Source: Devosia sp. 66-14 (GTDB lineage Bacteria; Pseudomonadota; Alphaproteobacteria; Rhizobiales; Devosiaceae). Taken from it: a stretch of 64,000 nt of DNA. Below the pieces are notes generated by a model. That model searched no databases, was not told the DNA's origin, and saw only the letters and a program-made list of their open reading frames with translations. This document shows positions 17,536 through 26,244 of the stretch, one piece after another. Made by a program: the position numbers and the translations under genes. The stretch covers positions 1 through 64,000 of the forward strand of contig MKVB01000007.1 in NCBI GenBank assembly GCA_001899085.1, read 5' to 3'. Each line of letters begins with the position of its first letter. Position 1 is the stretch's first letter.

Positions 17536-19422
17536 CTACCAAACCACCGGATGCACTTCGCCCGTCGCCACGTTGACGAAGCCTTCGGGCGCCAGCGGCG
17601 AGGGCGCCACCAGCACCCAGGTCCAGGGCGCGCAGGTGAGCGTCGCGAACATCAGCCGCTCCGGAAAGCCCGGGTTCCAGCGTGGGCGGAAGGTCGGCTC
17701 GTACATCCAGTCCACCTCTGCGGCGGCGCGGTAAAGCGCTTGCATGTCGGCGTCGAGCTCCGCCGCCGGGCGCTTCGACATCAGCCCGCCGATCTCGAAC
17801 CGCACCGTCGCCGTCACCTTGCCCTTGTGCACCAGCGCCCAGCCGCCCTGGGTCTCCCGCAGGGTGTTGACCGCCAGCGCCATGGCGGCGTCGGATGAAC
17901 CGCAGGTCCAGATATTGTGCTTGTCATGCGCCACCGAGCAGGCAACGGCAGTGTCCGGGTCGCGCGGCCCACAGCCGCGCCAGAACATCTTGGCCACTGT
18001 CCCATCGCCCGAGAAGCGATCGACGATGGCGAACTTGGTGAGGTTCTCGCTGTCGAGCCGCTGCACCTCGCCGTCCATCACCGGCAGCTCCATGGTGTAG
18101 AAATCCGGGTGCCAGTGGAACGGCCGGATTACCGCCGCCTGCATGGTCGTGCGCCCCGGCGCTGCCTTGATGGCGAAGTCGGCGGGCATGATCTCGCGCC
18201 GGATGTTGATGGTCTCTGTCGCCCATTGCGGCCAGGCAATATCGGGCACCTTGCCGATGAAGCTGGTGCCTTCCGAGATCTGCGCCCCATCCGCCCAGAC
18301 CTTGGCGATCTTCAGCGCCGCCACATCCTCGAGCAGCACGACGTCGGCGAACCGCCCCGGCGAGATCGAGCCGACCCAGGGCGTCAGCCGCATGTGCCGC
18401 GCTGGATTGATGGTGGCGCATTGAATGGCGATCTCCGCCGGCAGGCCCGCCGCGATGGCCGTGCGGATATTGTGATCGGTGGCGCCGCTCTCCAGCGTCA
18501 GCGTGGCGCTGCGATCGTCGGTGGCGAACGCCACCTGGCTCCAGTCGACGAGGCCCTTCTGCAGCAGCCCGGTGACGATCTCGGTCATCGAGTGGATGCG
18601 GATCTCGATGAAGAGGCCGTGCCTGAGCTTGTCCCAGGCTTCGTCGGCCGTCATCATTTCGTGGTCCGAGGCGAGGCCGGCCGCGGCGAAGGCGTTGATC
18701 TCGGCCAGTGTCCGCAGCCCCGCGCCGTGCCCCTCGACCACGCCGCGCGCCGCGAAGGTGGCCTCGATCATCCCCCACAGCCGCTGGTGCGAGGGGTTTT
18801 CCGGGTTCCACACCGCCGGCCAGTCCATCACCTCGTCGAGCCCGGTGACCATCGGGCTCGCGGCCATGAACCGCGCCTGCTCGTCATGGCCGAAATACCC
18901 GCCGCCCCACTCATAGGCGGTGGGCGGCACGGCCGAGCCCGGCTGCGGGAAGATCTTCAGCGGCGAGCCGGCCAGCCGCGCCGTCAGCCAGAATTCGAGA
19001 TTGTGCGGGCCGTCGACATTGGAGAACTCGTGGCTGGCCTCGCAGGTCCAGGTATTGCCGCGCGGCATCACCAGCGCCGCTTCCCATTCCGGCGTCAGGT
19101 GCGAGCTCTCGATATGCTTGTGCACTTCGCCGAAGCCGGGCACCGCGGCGAGCCTGGGCTCATGGAACCGTTCCTTGACCTGGCCCTGGTATTCGCCCGC
19201 CGGGCCCACCCAGGCGATGCGCTTGCCGCGCATGACGATTTCCTGGTCATGCATCCAGGTGCGCGAATGCACGTCGAGGAGCTTTCCGACCCGCAGCGAC
19301 CGATCGGCCGGGCGCTTGCCCAGGGCCACCAGCAGCAGGTCCTGCCGGATTTTGACTTCGTCGGCGGCGGTGATGAGGAGGTCGTCGGGGAGGGAGGTCA
19401 TAGAGGTATCAGTCGTGCTCAA
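17536..19422 (-). CDS. ade: Adenine deaminase
   Basis: This metal-dependent amidohydrolase of 628 residues would convert adenine to hypoxanthine. The first metal-binding motif is VHKHIESSH (His101 and His103). Later segments, VAFATDDRSATL (near residue 300) and IQCATINPARHM (near residue 334), match the adenine deaminase family. It is somewhat longer than typical Ade (about 550-600). The proposed start is TTG 19422, whose TTGA overlaps the creatininase stop; ATG 19401 is an alternative. It is the third gene of the minus-strand arm of the nucleoside island. Confidence 0.88.
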   Translation of the reverse strand: MSTTDTSMTSLPDDLLITAADEVKIRQDLLLVALGKRPADRSLRVGKLLDVHSRTWMHDQEIVMRGKRIAWVGPAGEYQGQVKERFHEPRLAAVPGFGEVHKHIESSHLTPEWEAALVMPRGNTWTCEASHEFSNVDGPHNLEFWLTARLAGSPLKIFPQPGSAVPPTAYEWGGGYFGHDEQARFMAASPMVTGLDEVMDWPAVWNPENPSHQRLWGMIEATFAARGVVEGHGAGLRTLAEINAFAAAGLASDHEMMTADEAWDKLRHGLFIEIRIHSMTEIVTGLLQKGLVDWSQVAFATDDRSATLTLESGATDHNIRTAIAAGLPAEIAIQCATINPARHMRLTPWVGSISPGRFADVVLLEDVAALKIAKVWADGAQISEGTSFIGKVPDIAWPQWATETINIRREIMPADFAIKAAPGRTTMQAAVIRPFHWHPDFYTMELPVMDGEVQRLDSENLTKFAIVDRFSGDGTVAKMFWRGCGPRDPDTAVACSVAHDKHNIWTCGSSDAAMALAVNTLRETQGGWALVHKGKVTATVRFEIGGLMSKRPAAELDADMQALYRAAAEVDWMYEPTFRPRWNPGFPERLMFATLTCAPWTWVLVAPSPLAPEGFVNVATGEVHPVVW

Positions 19423-20150
19423 ATTCCGTACTTCCTCTTCCAGACCCCGATCAGCCGCAGCGACTCCGCCGCGATCCCGCCGATCAGTTCCTCGCCCTTC
19501 TGCGCCGTCGCTGGGCGCGGGTCGCCGAACACGCCCGATCTGTTGAAGGCCGAGAGTTTCATCGGTTCGGCGCCGAACAGCTCGGGGAAATCAGGATACT
19601 CCGGCGCGGCGCGCTCCATCCGCACCGTCTCCGGCGCCAGTGCCAGCATCATCGAGGTTTCCACCTCGTCGGCATGGTAGAAACCCGGTCCTGCCGGCTC
19701 GCTCTCCATCAGCTCGGCGGCCAGCGCCTCGAGCCGCGGATAGTCGAGATGCAGCACCGGAAAACCCGCTTCGCCCAGCGCCCGCGCCGCGAGGTTGATC
19801 GGCTCGCGATTGCCGAAATGTCCGTTCACGGTGATGAGGCCCTTGACCCCCATCCGCTGCAGCCCGCGGCCGATATCGGTGACGGTCAAGCGTAGCGTGT
19901 CGGGCGACAGCGACAGCGTTCCCGCCCAGTCTTCCGCCGTCCAGGCATCGCCATAGGCGATCGCCGGCAGCAGCAGGGCGTCGCAGCCCTCTGCGATGCG
20001 CCGGGCCATCCCGCTCGCCAGCACCGTATCGGTCAGCAGCGGCAGGTGGGCGCCATGCTGCTCCACCGCCCCCACCGGCAGCACCGCCAGCAGCCCCTTC
20101 GCGATGGCGGCCGAAACCTCTTCCCAGCTGGCCCTTGCGGTATCGAGCAT
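19419..20150 (-). CDS. Creatininase-family amidohydrolase
   Basis: This 243-residue protein has the creatininase pattern: LPVGAVEQHGAHLPLLTDT (near residues 24-42) with the metal-binding Glu/His, TVNGHFGNRE (near residue 107) and a late HADEVETSMMLAL (Asp/Glu ligands). The family includes creatininase, the formamide hydrolase of archaeal flavin biosynthesis and mycofactocin MftE. Here, between cytidine-deaminase-like and adenine-deaminase genes, the substrate is more likely a purine- or pyrimidine-derived amide or formamide, which is inference. ATG 20150 overlaps the upstream stop as TGATG; an ATG 9 bp upstream is the alternative. Confidence 0.85.
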   Translation of the reverse strand: MLDTARASWEEVSAAIAKGLLAVLPVGAVEQHGAHLPLLTDTVLASGMARRIAEGCDALLLPAIAYGDAWTAEDWAGTLSLSPDTLRLTVTDIGRGLQRMGVKGLITVNGHFGNREPINLAARALGEAGFPVLHLDYPRLEALAAELMESEPAGPGFYHADEVETSMMLALAPETVRMERAAPEYPDFPELFGAEPMKLSAFNRSGVFGDPRPATAQKGEELIGGIAAESLRLIGVWKRKYGI

Positions 20151-21136
20151 CAGGCCCATCCGACGATATTGAGCGGTGCGCCGGGGGCGATACGGCCGAG
20201 CAGTTCGCTGACGCTCAGGCTGTAGTCCACCGGGCCGCCGAGCCGGGTGCCGAGCGCCGCCTCGGCGATATCGGCGGCCTGGTAGCCATGCGCGATCAGC
20301 TCGATCATCGCCGCCTGCAGCGGTCCCATGGTCGGGTTGAAGGCAACGCTCTCGATCGAGGAGCCCGCCACCATCTGCCCGTCGTTGAGCGCCAGCACCA
20401 CGGCGCCGGGGCATTTGCTGTATGGGGCATGGGCCCGCCGCCCCGCATCGAGCAGCCGGTCGGCGATACGCACCGGCCAGTCGTTGGCGGAAAGCGCGAG
20501 CCCCGCGTCGTAGGCGCCGGCGATGGCGCCCTGTTCGCCCAGGTAGTCGGGGTCGAATGGCCACGGATAGAGCTGCGCCATCGTCAGCCGATGCCCGAGC
20601 GGGTCGATCAGCGTCAGCTCCCGGCTCGTGGCAAACTCGGAAATGTACTGCCGGCAATGGGCGCAGGGGTGCGCCTCGCCGATCGCGATGGTCTCGATCG
20701 TGGTGCCGCGCGAGGCGGCGCGGGTGAACACGAAGCCCTCGCCATGCACGGTGAAGCCCAGATGCGTGCCGGGGAATTCCACATTGCCGCCCAGGATCAG
20801 GTTACCGGTCTCGCGCTCCAGCCCCACCGCGCCGACGAAGAAATTCGAGATCGGCGGCCGGGCGATGCCGCGTGCCGGCCCCAGCGCCAGAAGCATCAGC
20901 TCCTCGACGCTGCCGAGCCCGAAGCTTTGGCGCAGTATCGTCGCTTCATCGGCGAGCACGATGCTCCCCAGATTATCTTCCGGTCGGCGCGCTTTTGCTG
21001 CGACCAGGGTCGCGATTTCTGCGCCGAGCCTGTCGCCGATTTCAGCCTGCTGGCGGTCGAAGCGGGCGGCGATATCAGGGTTCGCCTGGAACGGATTGAG
21101 GCTCACTTGCGGTGCCGTGTCCTGCCGCGAATGCAT
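20150..21136 (-). CDS. Cytidine-deaminase-like protein (two-domain type) with HGE instead of HAE
   Basis: The protein has 328 residues and the two-domain layout of dimeric bacterial cytidine deaminase. In the catalytic domain the usual HAE is HGE (His131, Glu133), followed by PCAHCRQ (Cys158 and Cys161), so the zinc ligands and the proton-shuttle Glu remain. The N-terminal part (GSVEELMLLALGPAR) and the C-terminal inactive domain (HAPYSKCPGAVVL, near residue 243) also align with that family. The reaction would be cytidine or a related nucleoside to its deaminated form. It is first in the minus-strand arm, read from a shared divergent promoter region. Confidence 0.82.
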   Translation of the reverse strand: MHSRQDTAPQVSLNPFQANPDIAARFDRQQAEIGDRLGAEIATLVAAKARRPEDNLGSIVLADEATILRQSFGLGSVEELMLLALGPARGIARPPISNFFVGAVGLERETGNLILGGNVEFPGTHLGFTVHGEGFVFTRAASRGTTIETIAIGEAHPCAHCRQYISEFATSRELTLIDPLGHRLTMAQLYPWPFDPDYLGEQGAIAGAYDAGLALSANDWPVRIADRLLDAGRRAHAPYSKCPGAVVLALNDGQMVAGSSIESVAFNPTMGPLQAAMIELIAHGYQAADIAEAALGTRLGGPVDYSLSVSELLGRIAPGAPLNIVGWA

Positions 21137-21186
21137 TTGACAAGCGGCTTTTGAGTGTCGTTAGATCGTCATGTAAACCGGTTTAC
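21137..21186 (+). promoter_or_regulatory. Promoter and LacI-type operator of the nucleoside importer operon
   Basis: TTGACA (21137-21142) with a weak TTAGAT (21161-21166) at 18 bp makes a plausible promoter for the plus-strand operon. GTAAACCGGTTTAC (21173-21186) is a perfect palindrome with the AAACCGGTTT core common among LacI-family operators, placed just downstream of the -10 and 15 bp before the start codon. The LacI gene closing this island is the obvious candidate to bind it. The gap also serves the divergent deaminase gene. Confidence 0.6.
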
Positions 21187-21200
21187 CGGACGGGGGTCAA

Positions 21201-22568
21201 ATGGGTTCAACGCTTATCCACGGAGCGACGGTTCTTTCCGTGGACGCTGAAAATCGGGTGTTCGAGGGTGGCTTCGTCGCCATCCGCGATGGTCGGATCA
21301 GCGGTGTAGGACCTTCTGGCGCCACTCCCAACCCGTCCGGCTTCGACGAGGTGTTCGACCTGACCGGACACCTCGTCATGCCGGGCCTGGTCAATGCCCA
21401 TACCCATTCGGTGATGGTGCTGTTCCGCGGCCGCTCGGAAGGCCAGAGCCTCCTCACCATGGAGGGGTGGTACAACTCGATCCGCGAGCCGGAACTATCG
21501 CTCGTTGCCTCCGATGTCGGCCCCGCCGTGGCGCTGAGCTGCGCCGAGATGGCGCTCTCGGGCACCACCACTTTCTGCGACCAGTATTTCTTCGCCGAGG
21601 AGATCGCCGACGCCGTGAAGGATGCCGGACTCCGCGCCGTCATCGCCTATGGCATCGTGCAGCTGGGCGACGAACGCCGTGGCGCGGAGGAACTGGCCAG
21701 GGCCACGGCTTTCCTCGAGCAGCAGCGTTCGGCCGATGGCCGCATCATTCCCTGGTTCGGCCCGCACGCGCCCTATGTCGACAACACCGAGGCGCTGCTG
21801 GTCGAGGAGGTGGCGGTCGCCAACAAATACGGCGTCGGCCTGCATCTGCACATGGCCTGCGGCCCCGAGGACAACGAGGAGACCGAGCGCCGCTACGGCA
21901 CGACCGCGGCAGTGGCGCTCGAACAGCTCGGCTTCTTCAACGGCCGCATTCATGCGGCCCACTGCATCGACCTCAGCGGCGAGGATATCGCGGTGTTTGC
22001 CCGCGCCCCGCATGCTTCGGTGTCCTACAACGCCTCGGCTGGGCTGCGTTCGGGCCGGGCGGGCATCTGTCCGGCGGTCGAGCTCCGTGCGGCCGGGGTC
22101 ACCGTGGCGCTCGGCACCGACAATGTCGCCGCCAACAATTCCTACGACATGGTCTCCGAAATGCGCGTCGCCGGGCTGGTCGCCAGCCATCGCGAGGGCG
22201 TGGCGCAGCCGCTGTCGAGCCGCGACCTCGTCCGCATGGCGACGATCGAAGGGGCCAAGGCACTGGGTCTCGATCACGAGATCGGCAGCCTCGAGGTCGG
22301 CAAGGCCGCCGATATCGCGGCCTTCGACCTCCGCGGCGCCGGCTATTCCGAAACGCCGGATCCCGAGACCCTCCTGATCTACTCGGGCAGCGGCCGCGAC
22401 CTGCGTCACCTTTGGGTGGGCGGCGAGCAGTTGGTCGCCGACCGCACCTTGACGCGCCGGCCCTTTGGAGACATCCGACAGGCCTACTCGGCGACTTACG
22501 CCGACTTCTGGAACCGCGTCGCGGCCGCCAAGGCCGAAGACGGCAAGAACAAGAAAGCTGTAGCTTGA
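21201..22568 (+). CDS. Amidohydrolase of the TRZ/ATZ (SAH/MTA deaminase-like) group
   Basis: This 455-residue cytoplasmic metalloenzyme has metal ligands in NAHTHS (His67, His69), HLHMACG (near residue 217), AHCIDLS and VALGTDNVA (Asp). This set, with the composite N-terminal beta-domain LIHGATVLSVDA, fits the group that includes S-adenosylhomocysteine, 5-methylthioadenosine and guanine deaminases and the triazine hydrolases. In front of a nucleoside hydrolase and a nucleoside importer, deamination of a purine nucleoside or base is the likeliest role. It is the first gene of the plus-strand operon. Confidence 0.88.
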   Translation: MGSTLIHGATVLSVDAENRVFEGGFVAIRDGRISGVGPSGATPNPSGFDEVFDLTGHLVMPGLVNAHTHSVMVLFRGRSEGQSLLTMEGWYNSIREPELSLVASDVGPAVALSCAEMALSGTTTFCDQYFFAEEIADAVKDAGLRAVIAYGIVQLGDERRGAEELARATAFLEQQRSADGRIIPWFGPHAPYVDNTEALLVEEVAVANKYGVGLHLHMACGPEDNEETERRYGTTAAVALEQLGFFNGRIHAAHCIDLSGEDIAVFARAPHASVSYNASAGLRSGRAGICPAVELRAAGVTVALGTDNVAANNSYDMVSEMRVAGLVASHREGVAQPLSSRDLVRMATIEGAKALGLDHEIGSLEVGKAADIAAFDLRGAGYSETPDPETLLIYSGSGRDLRHLWVGGEQLVADRTLTRRPFGDIRQAYSATYADFWNRVAAAKAEDGKNKKAVA

Positions 22569-23518
22569 CCAAACGTACTTTCATCTTCGACAGCGACGGT
22601 GGCGTCGACGACGCCCAGGCGCTCATCCTGCTGGTTGCCAACGGCAAGGTGCCGGACCTGATCACCACGGTGTTCGGCAATGTCGGTCGCGACCAGGCGA
22701 CCACCAATCTGCTCGCCACCTGCGCTCAGCTCGGCGTTTCCATTCCGGTGCATCGCGGTGCAGATCGGCCGCTGACCCAGCCGATCATCGATGCCAAATA
22801 CGTCCATGGCGACGACGGCCTCGGCGGCGCCCCGCGCCCCGCCACGCAGGAAACCCACGCCTCCGACGACGGCGTCGGCGTGCTGATCCGCACCTTCAAC
22901 GCCGCCAAGGCCAAGGGCGAGAAGGCCGACATCCTGATGATCGGCCCCCTGACCAACCTGGCGCTGGCGCTCCGCCTCGATCCCTCGATCATCGACGGCA
23001 TCGGCACGCTCACCATCATGGGCGGCAATGTCTATGGCCGCGGCAACACCACCCCGGCCGCCGAGTTCAATATCTATGCCGACCCCGAGGGCGCCCATGT
23101 GGTGCTGACTGCGGGCATCGAGACGGTGGTGATCCCCTGGGAGCCCTGCCTCACCCACTTCATGGTGGGCGAAAAGATCGATGCGCTGTTCGCCGGCATT
23201 CCGGCGTCGCCGCTGAAGACCTTCAACGAGGCGCTGCAGAAGCACGCCCGCGAGAACGGCATCCGCCGCGGCCTGCCGGACCGCTTCCTCTATGTCGATC
23301 CGCTGGCCGCCGCCGTGGTGCTCGATCCCTCGATGGTCACCAGGTCGACGATTGCCTCGTCGAGCGTCGAGCTTGCTCCGGGCCTGACCCGCGGCATGAC
23401 GCTGGTCGATCCGTCCGGGCGCCTCGGCACCCCCAAGATTACGTTCGTCGAGGAAGTCGACGTTGCCAAGGTCGACGCGCTCTACGCCGTATCCGCCGCC
23501 TATTCCCCCAAGCATTAG
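22565..23518 (+). CDS. Nucleoside hydrolase (inosine/uridine-preferring type)
   Basis: The protein has 317 residues from TTG 22565, which overlaps the upstream stop as TTGA. The N-terminal FDSDGGVDDAQA carries the aspartate cluster that binds Ca2+ and ribose in this family. GPLTNLALALRLDP, IMGGNVYGRGN and PAAEFNIYADPEGAHVVL (near residue 160) are also diagnostic. It hydrolyses the N-glycosidic bond of imported nucleosides to base plus ribose. The expected His of the base-leaving site lies in a region I cannot align confidently. Confidence 0.92.
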   Translation: MTKRTFIFDSDGGVDDAQALILLVANGKVPDLITTVFGNVGRDQATTNLLATCAQLGVSIPVHRGADRPLTQPIIDAKYVHGDDGLGGAPRPATQETHASDDGVGVLIRTFNAAKAKGEKADILMIGPLTNLALALRLDPSIIDGIGTLTIMGGNVYGRGNTTPAAEFNIYADPEGAHVVLTAGIETVVIPWEPCLTHFMVGEKIDALFAGIPASPLKTFNEALQKHARENGIRRGLPDRFLYVDPLAAAVVLDPSMVTRSTIASSSVELAPGLTRGMTLVDPSGRLGTPKITFVEEVDVAKVDALYAVSAAYSPKH

Positions 23519-23541
23519 AACAAACGCAAACAGGAGTGCGC

Positions 23542-24594
23542 ATGTCTCTGATCTCGACTCTCGGCAAGGCCGCAGCAGGTATCCTGCTCACGGCTTCGAT
23601 GCTGGGCTCCACGGCGATCCCCGCCGCGGCCCAGGAATACACCAAGGACAACCCGCTCAAGGTCGCACTGGTGCTGCACGGCACGCTCGGCGACAAGAGC
23701 TTCTTTGATGATGCCGCTGCCGGCATGAAGCGGGCCGAGGCCGAGCTTCCGGTCACCGTCAAGATCATCGAGGCGGGCTATGACCGTTCGAAGTGGCAGC
23801 CGGCGCTCGCCGATGCCACCGACTCCGGCTACGACGTCATCATCGCTGGCACCTTCGACATGACCGGCTACATCGCCGAACTGGCGCCGCAGTATCCGGA
23901 TGTGAAGTTCATCGATTTCGACGATGCGCCGGACTTCACCAAGTGCGACTGCAAGAACGTCCTCGGCGTGCAGTACACCACCTCGTCGGCCGGCTACCTC
24001 GCCGGTTACGCTGCGGCCAAGATCTCGAAGTCTGGGATCCTGGGCACCATTATCGGCATGGAGTTCCCCACCGTCACCGACTTCAAGGTCGGCTTCGACC
24101 AGGGTGCGCTGGCCGCCAATGACAAGATCCAGATCCTGAACGCCGTCGCCGGCACCTTCAACGATCCGGCCAAGGGCAAGGAAATCGCCCTCGCCCAGAT
24201 CAACCAGGGCGCCGACATCATCTTCCCGATCGCCGGCGGTACCGGCATCGGTTCGCTCCAGGCGGTCAAGGACTCGCCCGGCAAGCTCGCCGTCGGCGTC
24301 GACAGCGACCAGGCCGCGATCTTTGCCAGCACCGACCCGGCGCAGGCCGATGTGATCTTCACCTCGGTGGAAAAGAAGGTCGGCCAGTCGCTGCTGCTGG
24401 CGCTCAAGGGCACCATCGACGGCACCCAGGTCTATGGCCAGCGCGTGCTGCTCGGCCTCAAGGACGGCGCTGTCGGCATCTCCAAGAACGCCCAGTACGA
24501 AAAGCTCGTGCCGGCCGAGGTGCGTGCCGAAGTCGATGCCCTCGAGGCAAAGATCATTGCCGGTGAGATCACCGTCAACACCGACATGAAGTAA
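23542..24594 (+). CDS. BMP-family nucleoside ABC transporter binding protein
   Basis: This periplasmic binding protein of 350 residues is read from ATG 23542, with AGGAG at 23532-23536. The Sec signal peptide runs to about residue 31 (PAAAQ). Family landmarks are LVLHGTLGDKSFFDDAAAGM (near residue 45), FIDFDDAPDF and a late AGEITVNTDMK. BMP-type proteins bind nucleosides (PnrA, BmpA) or related ligands, which fits the nucleoside hydrolase and deaminases around it. It is separated from the ATPase gene by a strong terminator-like hairpin, which probably makes it the most abundant product of the operon. Confidence 0.93.
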   Translation: MSLISTLGKAAAGILLTASMLGSTAIPAAAQEYTKDNPLKVALVLHGTLGDKSFFDDAAAGMKRAEAELPVTVKIIEAGYDRSKWQPALADATDSGYDVIIAGTFDMTGYIAELAPQYPDVKFIDFDDAPDFTKCDCKNVLGVQYTTSSAGYLAGYAAAKISKSGILGTIIGMEFPTVTDFKVGFDQGALAANDKIQILNAVAGTFNDPAKGKEIALAQINQGADIIFPIAGGTGIGSLQAVKDSPGKLAVGVDSDQAAIFASTDPAQADVIFTSVEKKVGQSLLLALKGTIDGTQVYGQRVLLGLKDGAVGISKNAQYEKLVPAEVRAEVDALEAKIIAGEITVNTDMK

Positions 24595-24600
24595 ACCAAC

Positions 24601-24633
24601 CGGGCCCCGCCGCAATGCGGGGCCCGACTTTTT
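24601..24633 (+). terminator. Intercistronic terminator/attenuator after the BMP gene
   Basis: CGGGCCCCGC (24601-24610) pairs perfectly with GCGGGGCCCG (24617-24626) and is followed by ACTTTTT. It lies 6 bp after the stop and 67 bp before the ATPase start in the same operon, so it should reduce expression of the membrane components relative to the binding protein. Confidence 0.85.
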
Positions 24634-24699
24634 CTGGTGCGGGTAATGGGGATGGGGACGTCCCGAGCCCGCTGAACGTCTGGCGCAGAGCGGGGCAGC

Positions 24700-26244
24700 A
24701 TGGCGCTTCTGGAAGCAATCGGGATCGGCAAGACCTATCCCGGCGGAGTGGTGGCCAATGACGGGGTCAATCTCGTCATCGAGCCGGGCGAGGTTCACGC
24801 CGTGGTCGGCGAGAACGGCGCGGGCAAGTCCACCCTGATGAAAATTCTGTTCGGCATCGAACAGCCCAATGCCGGCACCCTGCTGCTAGACGGCAAGCCG
24901 GTGAAGTTCGCCAATCCGCGCGAAGCGATCGATGCCGGCATCGGCATGGTGTTCCAGCACTTCTCGCTGGTGCCCAGCTTTTCCGTCTACGAGAACGTGG
25001 TGCTCGGCTCCGAGCCCAAGGCCGGTATCCGGCTCGATCGCCATAAGGCGATCGCCGAGGTCGAGGCGCTGAGCGAGAAGTTCCGGCTGAAGGTCGACCC
25101 GCTGCCACCGGTCCGCACCCTGCCGGTGGGCCAGCAGCAGCGCGTCGAAATCCTCAAGGCGCTCTATCGCAACGCCCGCATCCTGATCCTCGACGAGCCG
25201 ACCGCCGTGCTGGCGCCGCAGGAAGTGCAGGAGCTGTTTGTCGCCATCCGTTCGCTGGTGGCGCAGGGCAAGACGGTGATCTTCATCGCCCACAAGCTGC
25301 CCGAAGTGCTCGAGATTTCAGACAGCATCACGGTGATGCGGCAGGGCAAGACCGTCGGCCAGGTGAAGACCCGCGAAGTCACCGAAAAGAGCCTCGCCGC
25401 CATGATGGTCGGTCGCGAGGTCAGCCTCCGGGTGGAGCGCAAGGCCACCGACCAGAGCGAGCGTGTTGCCGCGGTCACCGGCCTCCGCGTCGTCAATGCC
25501 CGCGGCACCGAAGTGGTGGCCGGGCTCGACCTCAATGTCCATGCCGGCGAGATCGTCGGGCTGGTCGGGGTCGAGGGGAACGGGCAGGCCGAGACGCTCG
25601 AGGCGATTACCGGACTGCGCTCGATCGCCGGCGGCGATATCCAGGTCGCAGGCCGCAACGTCAGCAGCATGAGCGTGCTCGAGCGGCGCGGCCTCGGCCT
25701 CGCCTCGATCCCCGAGGATCGCATCGCCGAAGGTCTCGCCACCGGCGCCTCGGTGGCCGAGAACCTCGTCGCCACCAGGCTCAACGACCCCCGCTACGTC
25801 CGCAGCGGCCTGCTCGACCTCAAGGCGATCAGAGCCAATGCGCAAAAGCTGATCGAGCGTTTCTCGATCCGCGTCGGCGGGCCGTCCTCGGCGGTCGGCA
25901 CGCTCTCGGGCGGCAACATGCAGAAAGTGGTGGTGGCGCGCGAACTGAGCGAGCAGCCCAAGCTCCTCCTCGTCAACCAGCCGACCCGCGGCGTCGACCT
26001 GGGCGCCACCCAGTTCATCTGGCGCACCATTACCGACGCCCGTGATGCCGGCGCGGCGGTGCTGCTGAGCTCGGCTGATCTCTCTGAACTGCTGGCCCTG
26101 AGCGATCGGCTGATCGTGCTCTATCGCGGCAAGATCGTCGCCGCCTTCATCAACCAGCCCGACCTCTCCCCCGAAACGCTCGGCGCCTACATGCTCGGGC
26201 TTTCCACCCAGACCAGCGAAGAAATGCAGGTGGCCCTCAAATGA
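24700..26244 (+). CDS. BMP-type nucleoside ABC transporter ATPase (fused double ABC domain)
   Basis: This protein of 514 residues has two ABC modules in one chain. The first has Walker A GENGAGKST (near residue 37), signature region LPVGQQQRVEI and Walker B ILILDEPTAVL. The second, from about residue 255, has a degenerate Walker A (GVEGNGQAE), signature TLSGGNMQK and Walker B-like LLLVNQPTRGVD, as in other YufO/RbsA-type ATPases where the second site is inactive. It energises nucleoside uptake. The 3' end overlaps the permease start as ATGA. Confidence 0.94.
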   Translation: MALLEAIGIGKTYPGGVVANDGVNLVIEPGEVHAVVGENGAGKSTLMKILFGIEQPNAGTLLLDGKPVKFANPREAIDAGIGMVFQHFSLVPSFSVYENVVLGSEPKAGIRLDRHKAIAEVEALSEKFRLKVDPLPPVRTLPVGQQQRVEILKALYRNARILILDEPTAVLAPQEVQELFVAIRSLVAQGKTVIFIAHKLPEVLEISDSITVMRQGKTVGQVKTREVTEKSLAAMMVGREVSLRVERKATDQSERVAAVTGLRVVNARGTEVVAGLDLNVHAGEIVGLVGVEGNGQAETLEAITGLRSIAGGDIQVAGRNVSSMSVLERRGLGLASIPEDRIAEGLATGASVAENLVATRLNDPRYVRSGLLDLKAIRANAQKLIERFSIRVGGPSSAVGTLSGGNMQKVVVARELSEQPKLLLVNQPTRGVDLGATQFIWRTITDARDAGAAVLLSSADLSELLALSDRLIVLYRGKIVAAFINQPDLSPETLGAYMLGLSTQTSEEMQVALK

